Assembly: GCA_963796705.1 (NCBI GenBank)
Contig: CAWCMK010000008.1
Location: 62,001 to 126,000, forward strand
DNA from: VRUE01 sp963796705
GTDB lineage: Bacteria; Actinomycetota; Thermoleophilia; Solirubrobacterales; 70-9
DNA: 64,000 nucleotides
Direction of reading: 5' to 3'
Made by a program: the position numbers and the translations under genes. Positions 9,158-18,228 of this stretch are shown here, in pieces (the first letter of the stretch is position 1; each line of letters starts with the position of its first letter). The notes beneath the pieces were generated by a model. That model made no database searches and was not told where the DNA came from. It saw nothing but the letters and a program-made list of their open reading frames with translations.

Positions 9158-10012
9158 CTACCCCCCCGGGAGCTGGGCGGTCGCCGCGGAGCGCTTTCGC
9201 CAGTAGCGATCAAGGCCGCGCCACTGATACTGGGGCGGCACGCACTGGATCAGCTCCGCGGCGACCTCCTCGCTTGCGGCAGACTCGGCGACCCGCGCGC
9301 GGTGGCGCGCCTCATATGCGTCCTCATCGAGCTCGCGGGCCAGCTGTGCCTCCTCGCGCAGGCGCTCGCGCACCCGCCCCAGATGCTCGGCCGGCTCCTC
9401 GATCGCCCCGAAGTGGGTGATCGCGAGGCGCTCGGGATGCCAGCCTTCGACGATCCCGATCGACCCCTCCCAGGTCTCGACGTCGATGTCGGGCGGCGGC
9501 GTCGGTGGGACGATCAGATTCGAGCCGGGGATCAGGACCGCGGCGACATCGCCGACGAAGGCGGTGCCGCTCGCCTCGTGCAGGTAGCAGACGTGGTGGG
9601 AGGCGTGCCCGGGGGTGTAGGCGACGCGCATCCCGAGCACGCTCTCGCCCCCCGCCAGCGGCCTCACGTTCGCCTCGGGAACCGGGACGATCTCTCCCCA
9701 CAGTCGCTCCATATCTGAGCCATACAGGCGCCTGGCGCTGGCCAGCAGCCTCCTCGGGTCGACCAGGTGGGGCGCGCCGCGCTCGTGGACGTAGACCTCC
9801 AGGTCGGGCCAACGTCGCACCAGGGCGCCGCTGGCGGCCGCGTGGTCGAGGTGGATGTGGGTCAGCAGCAGGGCCCGCGGGCGCTCCCCGTCAAGCGCCC
9901 CGAGCAACGTCTGCATTGAGGATTGCGGCCCGGGGTCAACGAGGACGCCGTCCAGCTCCCAGCAGCCGACCACGTGCGGGCGCCCGAGATGCATGACGTC
10001 GATCACGCGCAT
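9158..10012 (-). CDS. MBL-fold metallohydrolase
   Basis: A 284-residue metallo-beta-lactamase-fold hydrolase. The metal site motif is HIHLDH (residues 52–57), followed by the conserved TPGHASHH and FVGDVAA segments that supply further His and Asp ligands. The C-terminal 60 residues are charged and helical. The ATG at 10012 is preferred over an upstream extension, because that extension would run into the preceding epimerase gene, whose stop lies at 10026. The 13-bp gap suggests a two-gene operon. Substrate unknown; hydrolysis of a thioester or phosphoester is typical of the family. Confidence 0.85.
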   Translation of the reverse strand: MRVIDVMHLGRPHVVGCWELDGVLVDPGPQSSMQTLLGALDGERPRALLLTHIHLDHAAASGALVRRWPDLEVYVHERGAPHLVDPRRLLASARRLYGSDMERLWGEIVPVPEANVRPLAGGESVLGMRVAYTPGHASHHVCYLHEASGTAFVGDVAAVLIPGSNLIVPPTPPPDIDVETWEGSIGIVEGWHPERLAITHFGAIEEPAEHLGRVRERLREEAQLARELDEDAYEARHRARVAESAASEEVAAELIQCVPPQYQWRGLDRYWRKRSAATAQLPGG

Positions 10013-10025
10013 CGCGGTACTGGCC

Positions 10026-11021
10026 TCAGGCAGCGGCGGCGGCGGGGATTCGCCCTTCGGCCTCAAGCGTCGCCCGCAGGCCCTCCTCGAGGCCCCGGGG
10101 GGCAAAGCCGAGCTCCTTGGCGGCCTTCTCGCTGTTCGCCCAGAAGGTGACGTTGTCGGCCGAGGAGATCAGCTCCCGCAGGTTCGGCGGCTGGCCCATC
10201 GCCTTACCGACCAGCGGCCCGATCGGGGTCAGCGCCTTCATCAGGCCGGTCGGCAGGGCACGCTTGGGAGGCTTTCGCCCGGTCACCCCGGCGACCACCT
10301 CGATCGCCTCCCGCACCGTGGTCGGCGGGCCGGCGATCACGTAGGTCTCGCCCGCGCGGCCCTTCTCGAGGGCCAGCAGGATGCCCGCGGCGGTGTCCTC
10401 GACGTGGGCCAGGCAGATGCCCAGCTCGGGGAAGGGGATTAGCGGCATCTTGCCGCCGAGGAACTGGTCGAGGAGGACGCCGATCGAGGAGGTATCCCCG
10501 GGCCCGTAGACACCGCCCGGTTGGACGATCACGCAGGGCAGGCCCTCGCCGATCAGACGCTTTGCGACCCGGTGGGCTTCGAGCTTGGTCTGCTCGTAGT
10601 AGGAGGTGAATTCCTCACCCGGGTGTTCGTAGGTCTCATCGACGATCCGGTGGTGGGTGTTGCCAAAGACGCCGCAGGTCGAGACATAGACGGCCTTCGG
10701 CAGCTTCGCGTCGAGGGCGGCGCCGAGCGCGTTCTCGGTGCCGAGGACGTTCGCCGCGCGCATCGCGGCGTGCTGGGAGGCGGGGATCCCGACCTCATAC
10801 ATCGCCGCCGCGTGGATCAGAGCATCGCAGCCCTCCATCGCCTCGGCCAGGGCGGCGCGATCGCCGAGGTCACCGGCGATCGTCTCGCAGCCCAGCTCGC
10901 GCAGGGCGCCGGCTTTCGCGGGACTGCGCACCAGGCAGAGGACCTCCTCGCCGCGCTCGCGCAGCTGCCGCGCGACGGTGCCGCCGATGAAGCCGGTGGC
11001 CCCCGTGAGGAATACCTTCAT
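10026..11021 (-). CDS. NAD(P)-dependent epimerase/dehydratase (extended SDR)
   Basis: A 331-residue extended short-chain dehydrogenase. The Rossmann motif GATGFIGG is at residues 7–14. The YxxxK catalytic pair is in SYYEQTK, and TCGVFG supplies the usual Thr/Ser. The start at 11021 (ATG, MKVFLTG) puts the nucleotide-binding strand at the N-terminus as in the family. It is divergent from hflX with a 55-bp shared upstream region. Dihydroflavonol-reductase or nucleotide-sugar-epimerase-type substrates are both possible. Confidence 0.85.
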   Translation of the reverse strand: MKVFLTGATGFIGGTVARQLRERGEEVLCLVRSPAKAGALRELGCETIAGDLGDRAALAEAMEGCDALIHAAAMYEVGIPASQHAAMRAANVLGTENALGAALDAKLPKAVYVSTCGVFGNTHHRIVDETYEHPGEEFTSYYEQTKLEAHRVAKRLIGEGLPCVIVQPGGVYGPGDTSSIGVLLDQFLGGKMPLIPFPELGICLAHVEDTAAGILLALEKGRAGETYVIAGPPTTVREAIEVVAGVTGRKPPKRALPTGLMKALTPIGPLVGKAMGQPPNLRELISSADNVTFWANSEKAAKELGFAPRGLEEGLRATLEAEGRIPAAAAA

Positions 11022-11076
11022 CGCCGCACAGCCTATCTGGATTGGCCGCGCGGCCAGACGCCTAGAATTCAGTGCA

Positions 11077-12351
11077 GTGGATCGATCAAACGGCGCCGGG
11101 GTCTCCAATCCGAGGGCGCGCCAGCGGGCGCTTGCGATCGGTATTTCCGGGCGCCAGGAGGAAGCCGAGCCGCTGGCGGAGCTGAAGGAGCTGCTGCGGA
11201 CCGCGGGCGTGGCGAGCGCCGGCGAGGCGGTTCAGCAGCGCAGCGCCCCGGACCCCGACCGCTACCTGGGGCGCGGCAAGCTCGGCGAGCTGAAGCGGCA
11301 GATCGCCGCCTGCGATGCCAACCTGGTCGCCTGCGACGATGAGCTGGTACCGCGCCAGGAGCGCAACCTGGAGGCCGAGCTCGGCGTCCCGGTGATCGAC
11401 CGCACGGCGGTGATCCTCGACATCTTCGCCGACCACGCCCACTCGGCCGAGGGCAAGCTGCAGGTCGAGCTGGCCCAGCTCGAATACAACCTGGCCCGGA
11501 TGCGCGGCCTGTGGACGCACCTCGAGCGCCTCGGCGGTGGGATCGGCACCAGGGGGCCGGGCGAGAGCCAGATCGAGACCGATCGCCGCCTGGCCCGCGA
11601 CCGGATCGCGGCCCTGCGCCGCCGCCTCGCGCGGCTTGAGCGAAACCGCGGCGTGATGCGCGCCAACCGCGAGCGCTCCTCGCTGTCGCGGGTCGCGCTC
11701 GCCGGCTACACGAACGCCGGCAAGTCGACCCTGCTGAACGCTCTGACCGGGGCCGAGGTCGGAGTCGGGGACCGCCTCTTCCAGACGCTCGACCCGACGA
11801 CCCGCAGCTTTGAGCTCGGCGGGCGCGCCTGCCTTCTGACCGACACCGTCGGCTTCATCGAGAAGCTCCCCCACCAGCTGGTCGAGGCCTTCAAGGCGAC
11901 TCTCGAGGAGACGGTGCTGGCCGACCTGATCCTCCACGTCTGCGACGCCGCCGCTCCCGAGGAGCGCCTCGAGGCCAATCTGCGGGCCGTCGATGAGGTC
12001 CTCGAGGAGATCGGGGCGGGGGCAAAGCCGCGCCTCATGGTCCTCAACAAGGCCGATCTGCTGGGGGCCGAGGAGCGCCGCGAGGCGACCCTGCGCCATC
12101 CCGAGGCGGTGCCCGTCTCGGCTCTCTGCGGCGAGGGCCTGGCGGAGCTTGGGGCGCGGATCGAGGCGGCCTTCGAGGGGACCCTGGAAGAGGTCGAGCT
12201 GCTGGTCCCCTACGCGCAGGGCGCCCGGCTTCACGAGCTGCACGAGGTCGCCGGAAACCTGCGGCGCACCGAGCGCGAGGACGGCGTCCTGGTGCGGGCC
12301 AAGGTGCCGATCGCCGAGATGCATCGCTTCGAGGACCTGGCGCACGCCTAG
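11077..12351 (+). CDS. hflX: GTPase HflX
   Basis: A 424-residue ribosome-associated GTPase of the Obg-HflX family that splits stalled ribosomes. The N-terminal HflX domain includes PDRYLGRGKLGEL, followed by the GIGTRGPGESQIETDRR signature. G-domain motifs: G1 GYTNAGKST, G3 DTVGF, G4 NKAD. The GTG at 11077 (VDRSNGAG) is the first in-frame start after the divergent promoter region and gives the normal family length. dut follows 36 bp downstream. Confidence 0.92.
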   Translation: MDRSNGAGVSNPRARQRALAIGISGRQEEAEPLAELKELLRTAGVASAGEAVQQRSAPDPDRYLGRGKLGELKRQIAACDANLVACDDELVPRQERNLEAELGVPVIDRTAVILDIFADHAHSAEGKLQVELAQLEYNLARMRGLWTHLERLGGGIGTRGPGESQIETDRRLARDRIAALRRRLARLERNRGVMRANRERSSLSRVALAGYTNAGKSTLLNALTGAEVGVGDRLFQTLDPTTRSFELGGRACLLTDTVGFIEKLPHQLVEAFKATLEETVLADLILHVCDAAAPEERLEANLRAVDEVLEEIGAGAKPRLMVLNKADLLGAEERREATLRHPEAVPVSALCGEGLAELGARIEAAFEGTLEEVELLVPYAQGARLHELHEVAGNLRRTEREDGVLVRAKVPIAEMHRFEDLAHA

Positions 12352-12387
12352 GCACGGGGGTCGGCCGCGGGCATTAGGGTTGGCGCC

Positions 12388-12819
12388 GTGGAGTTGAAGA
12401 TCGCGAGATTGCGGGAGGAGGCGACGCTGCCGACCCGCGCCCACGAAGGCGACGCCGGCCTCGATCTGCACGCCTGCGAGGCGGCCCACATTGGCCCCGG
12501 GGAGCGCTGGAGCATCGCCACCGGCATCGCCGTGGAGATCCCCGCGGGCCACGCCGGCTTGGTGCTGCCCCGCTCGGGCCTGGCGCGCGAGCACGGCATC
12601 GCGCTGGTCAACAGCCCCGGGCTGATCGATTCCGGCTATCGGGGGGAGATCAGCGTGCTGCTCCTGAACACCGACCCGGCCGAGACCTTCCGGGTCGTCC
12701 CCGGCGATCGCATCGCCCAGCTCTTGATCGTCGCGGTCGCGGCGCCGGTCGCGGTGCAGGTCGACTCGCTCGGCGCCTCGCAGCGCGGCGCCGGGGGCTT
12801 TGGCTCCAGCGGCCGTTAG
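12388..12819 (+). CDS. dut: dUTP diphosphatase
   Basis: A 143-residue trimeric dUTPase that hydrolyses dUTP to dUMP and PPi, keeping uracil out of DNA and feeding dTMP synthesis. All five motifs are present in order: DAGLDLHA, PRSGLA, GLIDSGYRGEI, GDRIAQLL, and the C-terminal RGAGGFGSSG that closes over the active site. GTG start at 12388. Confidence 0.95.
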   Translation: MELKIARLREEATLPTRAHEGDAGLDLHACEAAHIGPGERWSIATGIAVEIPAGHAGLVLPRSGLAREHGIALVNSPGLIDSGYRGEISVLLLNTDPAETFRVVPGDRIAQLLIVAVAAPVAVQVDSLGASQRGAGGFGSSGR

Positions 12820-12854
12820 CCAACTGAACCTGCCGTTCACGTAAGCTAGAGGTC

Positions 12855-14609
12855 GTGGCAGCCAGGGCCGATGATCGCTACAAGTGGATCGCGCTCTCGA
12901 ACACGACCCTCGCGGTCCTGCTCGCGACGCTCGATGCCTCGATCACCCTGATCGCGATGCCCGCCATCTTCCGCGGCATCCACCTCGACCCGCTGATCCC
13001 CGCCAACAGCTTCTATTTGCTCTGGATGATCCTCGGCTACCTGGTCGTCTCCAGCGTCCTGATCGTCAGCCTGGGGCGCCTCGGTGACATCTACGGGCGG
13101 GTCCGGATCTACAACCTCGGCTTCGTCATCTACACGCTCGCCTCGCTGCTCCTCGCCGTCGACTGGCTGACCGGGCAGGCGGGCGCCCTGTTCCTCGTCA
13201 TCTTCCGCATCGTCCAGGGAGTGGGGGGGGCCTGCCTTCTGGCCAACGCGGCGGCGATCATCACCGACGCCTTCCCCTTTGACCAGCGCGGGATGGCGCT
13301 CGGGATCAACAACATCGTCGGCGTCAGCGGCATGTTCGTCGGCCTGATCCTCGGCGGGCTGCTGGCGCCGATCGATTGGCGGCTGGTCTTCTTGATCTCG
13401 GTCCCGGTCGGCCTCTTTGGCACCGTCTGGGCCTACCTGAAGCTCGAGGAGCGCAGCGAGCCGCGGCCGGCCTCGATCGATTGGTGGGGGAACCTCACCT
13501 TCGCCCTCGGGCTGATCCTGGTGATGGTCGCGGTCACCTACGGGATCCGCCCCTACGGCGGCTCGGCGACGGGTTGGGCGAGCCCGCGGGTGATCGCCCT
13601 TCTGGCCGGCTCGCTGTGCTCGCTGATCGCCTTCGTCGTGGTTGAGCGACGGGTCGCCGAGCCGATGTTCCGCCTGGCGCTGTTCCGGATCCGGGCCTTC
13701 ACCTTCGGCACGCTCTCGACCTTCCTCGCGGCGATCTCGCGCGGCGGGCTGATGTTCATGCTGATCATCTGGCTGCAGGGGATCTGGCTGCCCCTGCACG
13801 GCTACAGCTTCACCGAGACGCCGCTCTGGGCGGGGATCTACATGCTGCCGCTGACGATCGGGCTACTGCTCGCCGGCCCCACCTCTGGCTACCTCTCCGA
13901 CCGCTTCGGGGCGCGGCCCTTTGCGACCGGCGGGATGATCGCCGCGGCGATCGGCTTCGGGCTGCTGATGCGGCTGCCGATCGACTTCTCCTACCCGCTG
14001 CTCGCCGGGATCCTGTTCTTGCTGGGGGTCTCGATGGGGATGTTCGCCTCGCCCAACCGGGCGGCGGTGATGAACAGCCTGCCGCCCGGTGACCGCGGCG
14101 CCGGCGGCGGTATGAACCAGACCTTTCAGAACTCCGCCCAGGTGCTCTCGGTGGGGATCTTCTTCACGCTCTTGATCGCCGGTCTCGCCGCGAGCCTGCC
14201 GGGGACGCTGAGCAGCGGCCTGCAGGCCCACGGCGTCTCGGCGGCCCTCGCCCACCGGGCCGCGCAGGCGCCGCCGATCTCGGTCCTCTTCGCCGCCTTC
14301 CTCGGCTACAACCCCGTCCAGCACCTGGTCGGCGCCGGGGCGCTGGCGGCGCTGCCGAGCCATGCGCACGCGATCCTCAGCGGCCAGAGCTTCTTCCCGC
14401 ACCTGATCTCGGGCCCCTTCAGCGACGGGCTGGAAGCGGCCTTCAGCTTCGCGATCATCGCCTGCCTGATCGCGGCCGCGGCCTCCGCCCTGCGTGGCGG
14501 CCGCTACCACCACGCCGAGGAGTCGGCCGCCGCGGCGGCCGCCCCGAGACCGCAGGTGGCCCAACCGGAGCAATCAGTCGTCCAACTGGAGGAATCGCAT
14601 GCGAGTTGA
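12855..14609 (+). CDS. MFS transporter, DHA2-type with 14 predicted TM segments
   Basis: A 584-residue major-facilitator transporter. Hydrophobicity suggests 14 membrane helices, as in the DHA2 drug:H+ antiporter group. Family signatures include LDASITLIAMPAI in TM1 and LGRLGDIYGRVR in the loop 2–3 motif A position. The last 40 residues are an Ala/Glu/Gln-rich cytoplasmic tail. GTG start at 12855, 35 bp after dut. The next gene starts inside its last codons (ATG 14599), so the two are co-translated. Substrate unknown; drug or metabolite efflux is likely. Confidence 0.88.
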   Translation: MAARADDRYKWIALSNTTLAVLLATLDASITLIAMPAIFRGIHLDPLIPANSFYLLWMILGYLVVSSVLIVSLGRLGDIYGRVRIYNLGFVIYTLASLLLAVDWLTGQAGALFLVIFRIVQGVGGACLLANAAAIITDAFPFDQRGMALGINNIVGVSGMFVGLILGGLLAPIDWRLVFLISVPVGLFGTVWAYLKLEERSEPRPASIDWWGNLTFALGLILVMVAVTYGIRPYGGSATGWASPRVIALLAGSLCSLIAFVVVERRVAEPMFRLALFRIRAFTFGTLSTFLAAISRGGLMFMLIIWLQGIWLPLHGYSFTETPLWAGIYMLPLTIGLLLAGPTSGYLSDRFGARPFATGGMIAAAIGFGLLMRLPIDFSYPLLAGILFLLGVSMGMFASPNRAAVMNSLPPGDRGAGGGMNQTFQNSAQVLSVGIFFTLLIAGLAASLPGTLSSGLQAHGVSAALAHRAAQAPPISVLFAAFLGYNPVQHLVGAGALAALPSHAHAILSGQSFFPHLISGPFSDGLEAAFSFAIIACLIAAAASALRGGRYHHAEESAAAAAAPRPQVAQPEQSVVQLEESHAS

Positions 14610-15264
14610 GTGGCACGGACAGTCGGCCTTCACCCTGGAAGCGCCCGAGGCGAAGGTCTTCATCGACCCCTTCGGCGAGATGTCGGGTCTCGCCGAGCGC
14701 GGCATGCAGTTCGACTACCCGCCGATCGCGGCCGAGGGCGTCGATCTGCTGCTGATCACCCACGAGCACCTCGACCACAACGGCGTCGAGGCGATCGCCG
14801 GTGAGCCGGTGGTGCTGCGCTCGACCGCCGGGCGCCTTGAGTCCCCGATCGGCGAGGTCGTCGCGGTCGCCTCCGAGCACGACGAGCAGGCGGGCACCGC
14901 GCGCGGCCCCAACACGATCTTCGTCTTCACCCTCGACGGTCTGCGGGTCGCCCATTTCGGGGACTTCGGTCAGGCTGCGCTGCGCCCCGAGCAGCGCGCC
15001 GCGATCGGCGAGCTCGACCTGGCGATCCTGCCGGTCGGGGGCGGGCCGACGATCGGCGCCGCCGGCGCCGCCGCGATCGTCGAGGAAATCGGCCCGCGCT
15101 GGGTTGTGCCGATGCACTACCGCACCGCGCGCGTCTCCTTCCTGGAGACAGCGGAGGAGTTCCTGGCTCTGATCGGGAGGGTTGAGCTGCTATCGGAGCC
15201 CGTCTTTGAGACCGCCGAGTTGCTCGGCGAGGGCCCGCTCGCCGTGGTGCCCGCCGTTCCCTAG
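14599..15264 (+). CDS. MBL-fold protein, UPF0173-like
   Basis: A 221-residue MBL-fold hydrolase of the short group that begins with a buried WHGQSAF strand. The metal motif THEHLDHNG is followed by HFGDFGQ and a C-terminal PMHYRT that supplies a late His ligand. Upstream GGAGG at 14588–14592 gives good spacing to the ATG at 14599. That start lies inside the end of the MFS gene, so the pair is coupled. Substrate unknown. Confidence 0.82.
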   Translation: MRVEWHGQSAFTLEAPEAKVFIDPFGEMSGLAERGMQFDYPPIAAEGVDLLLITHEHLDHNGVEAIAGEPVVLRSTAGRLESPIGEVVAVASEHDEQAGTARGPNTIFVFTLDGLRVAHFGDFGQAALRPEQRAAIGELDLAILPVGGGPTIGAAGAAAIVEEIGPRWVVPMHYRTARVSFLETAEEFLALIGRVELLSEPVFETAELLGEGPLAVVPAVP

Positions 15265-15435
15265 AGGGGCCCGGGGGCTCCCAGCGGTCAAGCGTCCACG
15301 AAAGCGGGTCAGGTCGCTCCGTCGGGGGCGATTGGGCTGCTAAGGGGCCGGGGCTGAACGGCCCCCGGGCGGCCTCGGGCATTCGACCGCCACGAGGAGC
15401 GCTGCTAGGATCGCCCCGCCGCGCCTTGGGGGCGC

Positions 15436-17421
15436 GTGCCGTCCGTTGAGGCGCCGATGCCAATGCAAGGGCACAGCCATTTGGCCGGTCCCAGGCTCAA
15501 GGGGAGTCCGGCAATCCTCGCGGCGCTGATCGCGCTGGCGATCGGCGCGGCAGCGCCTCCCGCCGCAGCGACTACGTCGAGCGCCGGGCAGCTCTACGGC
15601 TTCGGCAGCAACTCCGCCGGTGAGCTGGGCAGCACCACCAACAACGGCACCAGCAAACCCAACCCGACGCCGACCCTCATCAGCCTGCCGGGGGCCAGCG
15701 GCCCGGTCAGCGAGGTCGCCGTCGGCGGCGGTCACAGTTTGGTGCTGACCTCGAGCGGGCAGCTCTACGCCTTCGGCTCCAACATATTCGGTCAGCTCGG
15801 CAACACCACCAATGAGGGCACCTACAATCCCAACCCGACGCCGACCCCCATCAGTCTGCCGGGGGCCAGCGGCCCGGTCAGCGAGATCGCCGCCGGCGAA
15901 CTTCACAGCCTGGCGCTGACCTTCACCGGACAGCTCTATGCCTTTGGCTCCAACCAGTACGGTCAGCTGGGCGTTGCCAGCAACCAGGGCACCGAAGAAC
16001 CCAACCCGACGCCGACCCTTGTCAGCCTGCCGGGGGCCAGCGGCCCGGTCAGCAAGATCGCCGCCGGCGGTGCTCACAGCCTGGCGCTGACCTCGACCGG
16101 GCAGCTCTACGCCTTCGGCACCAACTACTCCGGCCAGCTGGGTAACACCACCAACCTCGGCACCGGCAAACCGAACTCGACGCCGACCCTGGTGAGCCTG
16201 CCGGGGGCCAGCGGCCCGGTCAGAGAGATCGCCGCCGGTTACAACCACAGCCTGGCGCTGACCTCGAGCGGACAGCTCTATACCTTCGGCGCCAACAGCG
16301 CCGGTCAGCTGGGTAACACCATCCTGGGCACCGAAGTACCCAACCCGACGCCGACCCTCATCAGCCTGCCGGGGGCCAGCGGCCCGGTCAGCAAGATCGC
16401 CGCCGGCGGAAGTCACAGCCTGGCGCTGACCTCGAGCGGAGAGCTCTATGGCTTCGGCAACAACCAGTCCGGTGAGCTGGGCATCACCACCAACGCGGGT
16501 ACCAGCAAACCCAACCCGATGCCGACCCTTATCAGCCTGCCGGGGGCCAGCGGCGAGCTCAGCGAGATCGCCGCCGGGGCAACCCACAGCCTGGCGCTGA
16601 GCTCGACCGGAGAGCTCTACGCCTTCGGCGACAACGCCGAAGGCCAGCTCGGCAGTGCCACCAACAGCGGCCTCTTCAAACCCAATCCGACGCCGACCCC
16701 GGTCGAACTGCCGACGGGAACCACGATCGACACCGTGGCGCCCGGCGCAACGGCCTACCACACGCTGGCGGTGATCGCCGATCTTTCGGTCACCACCAGC
16801 TCGCTGCCAAGCGGGCGGGTCGGTGCCCCCTACGGCGCCGCCGCGACGGCGCAAGGGGGTGGCCCGCCCTACGCCTGGCAGGCCAGCGGCCTGCCAGGCG
16901 GGCTCTCGATCGACGCCTCCAGCGGCGAGCTCAGCGGCACCCCAAAGAAAGCAGGAGCGACCCAGGTGACCCTGAGCGTCAGCGACAGGTTCGGGATCGT
17001 CGCGAAGGGCGCGCCGATCACCCTGCGGATCGAAAGCAAACCAGCGCGGCCCGCGATCAGCGAGCTGCGTCAGTCCCACCGCCGCTGGCGGGAGGGTCGA
17101 AGGCTCGCCCAGGCGAGCTCGGCCGAGGGTCAAGACGAAAAGAAGCGCGCGCCGCTCGGCACCACCTTCACCTTCAAGCTGAACAGGAAGGCGAAGGTGA
17201 GGTTCGCATTTGTCCAGAGAAAGGGGGGACCCAAACACAGGCGCTCGGCGGGGGCGAGCTTCAGCTTCAGCGGTCACCCCGGCAAGAACCGGGTCGCCTT
17301 CCAGGGCCGCATCTCTCCCCACCAGAGGCTCGCGCCGGGCCACTACAGATTGACGGCGACGGCGAGCGCCGGGGGAGCGCGTTCGAAGCCGCGCTCGCTC
17401 AACTTCACGATTCTCCCTTAG
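15436..17421 (+). CDS. Secreted RCC1-repeat beta-propeller protein with Ig-like domain
   Basis: A 661-residue exported protein. A signal peptide (about 1–45, PPAAAT) is followed by seven RCC1 repeats of about 57 residues (residues 51 to about 450). Each has the pattern GQLYAFGSN..GQLG…PNPTPT…LPGASGPVS…AAG..HSLALTS. Seven blades make a complete propeller. Next comes a putative Ig domain (about 455–540, ASGLPGGLSIDASSG…GTPKKAG), a Lys/Arg-rich linker, and a final beta domain ending NFTILP. GTG start at 15436; ATGs at 15457 and 15463 are alternatives. It probably binds something extracellular; the ligand is unknown. Confidence 0.82.
   Translation: MPSVEAPMPMQGHSHLAGPRLKGSPAILAALIALAIGAAAPPAAATTSSAGQLYGFGSNSAGELGSTTNNGTSKPNPTPTLISLPGASGPVSEVAVGGGHSLVLTSSGQLYAFGSNIFGQLGNTTNEGTYNPNPTPTPISLPGASGPVSEIAAGELHSLALTFTGQLYAFGSNQYGQLGVASNQGTEEPNPTPTLVSLPGASGPVSKIAAGGAHSLALTSTGQLYAFGTNYSGQLGNTTNLGTGKPNSTPTLVSLPGASGPVREIAAGYNHSLALTSSGQLYTFGANSAGQLGNTILGTEVPNPTPTLISLPGASGPVSKIAAGGSHSLALTSSGELYGFGNNQSGELGITTNAGTSKPNPMPTLISLPGASGELSEIAAGATHSLALSSTGELYAFGDNAEGQLGSATNSGLFKPNPTPTPVELPTGTTIDTVAPGATAYHTLAVIADLSVTTSSLPSGRVGAPYGAAATAQGGGPPYAWQASGLPGGLSIDASSGELSGTPKKAGATQVTLSVSDRFGIVAKGAPITLRIESKPARPAISELRQSHRRWREGRRLAQASSAEGQDEKKRAPLGTTFTFKLNRKAKVRFAFVQRKGGPKHRRSAGASFSFSGHPGKNRVAFQGRISPHQRLAPGHYRLTATASAGGARSKPRSLNFTILP
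15586..16776 (+). repeat. Seven tandem ~171-bp repeats encoding RCC1 blades
   Basis: Seven in-frame copies, with the segment encoding LPGASGPVS nearly invariant at the DNA level and variable stretches between. The copies are close enough to allow slippage or recombination between blades. Confidence 0.8.
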
Positions 17422-17496
17422 GACGTTCCCGAAGAGGCCGCGCGTCGCTCGTGGGGCCGCTGTCTGAGCGGACCCACCCGCGAGGCATGAGCCCTC

Positions 17497-18228
17497 CTAC
17501 TCGCCGGCCTCGCGGGCGCTGCGGTGGGCGGCCTCCTCGAGCGTGTCCTCGAGCGGCTCCAGCTCGGGGCGGGAGCCGAGGCGGCGCTCGAGGGCCAGGG
17601 CGATCAGGTAATCGGCGAGCCAGGCGTTCTTTGGCAGCAGCGGCCCGTGCAGGTAGGTGCCGATCACGTTGTCGCGGCGCACCCCCTCAAGGCCGTCGCG
17701 GCCGTTGTTGCCAAAGCCCTTAAGGACGCGGCCAAAGGGGCTTGCCTCGGGACCCAGGTAGGTGCGCCCGCCGTGGTTCTCAAAGCCCGCGATCGTCCGC
17801 GCGGTGCCCTCGATCTGGGCCTCGATCGTGACGTTTCCGATCAGCCTCGGCCCCGGCTCGCGCACGGTCTCAAGGTCAGCGATGCCGAGCCCCGGCAGGC
17901 GCTCCTCGCCGAGCTGGTAGCTGTGGCCGAGGAGCTGGTAGCCGCCGCAGACGGCGAGCAGCACCGCACCCGCATTGGCGGCGGCGGCGAGCGCCTCGCG
18001 CTTGCTATCGACCAGGTCGGCGGCGACCGCGCGCTGGTCGCGGTCCTGACCCCCACCGATATAGAAGAGATCGTGGGATTCGGGGTCGAGGCGATCGCCC
18101 GGCCCGGCGCCATGGTGGCGGAAGCCGATCCCGCGCCACTCGCAGCGGCGGCGCAGGAAGATGATGTTGCCGCGGTCGGCGTAGATGTTCATCTGCTCCG
18201 GATAGAGCCAGAGGACGCGCAGCTCCAT
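17497..18228 (-). CDS. gatD: Lipid II isoglutaminyl synthase, glutamine amidotransferase subunit GatD
   Basis: A 243-residue CobB/CobQ-like class I amidotransferase. It frees ammonia from glutamine for MurT, which amidates the D-Glu of lipid II. The nucleophile is C94 in AVCGGYQLLG, and the catalytic His is H194 in GTYLHGPLL; both sit where GatD has them. The ATG overlaps the stop of the upstream methyltransferase (ATGA). It is the last gene of a five-gene minus-strand operon, so its partner murT is separated from it by one gene. Confidence 0.9.
   Translation of the reverse strand: MELRVLWLYPEQMNIYADRGNIIFLRRRCEWRGIGFRHHGAGPGDRLDPESHDLFYIGGGQDRDQRAVAADLVDSKREALAAAANAGAVLLAVCGGYQLLGHSYQLGEERLPGLGIADLETVREPGPRLIGNVTIEAQIEGTARTIAGFENHGGRTYLGPEASPFGRVLKGFGNNGRDGLEGVRRDNVIGTYLHGPLLPKNAWLADYLIALALERRLGSRPELEPLEDTLEEAAHRSAREAGE

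Noticed and set aside
8764..9213. A 149-codon minus-strand frame next to the MBL gene
   Set aside because: No domain, no ribosome-binding site, and it overlaps the 3' end of the MBL gene; treated as unassigned sequence.
15586..16776. Regular repeats that could be a CRISPR array
   Set aside because: The repeats are in frame, about 171 bp long, and encode RCC1 blades of one protein.
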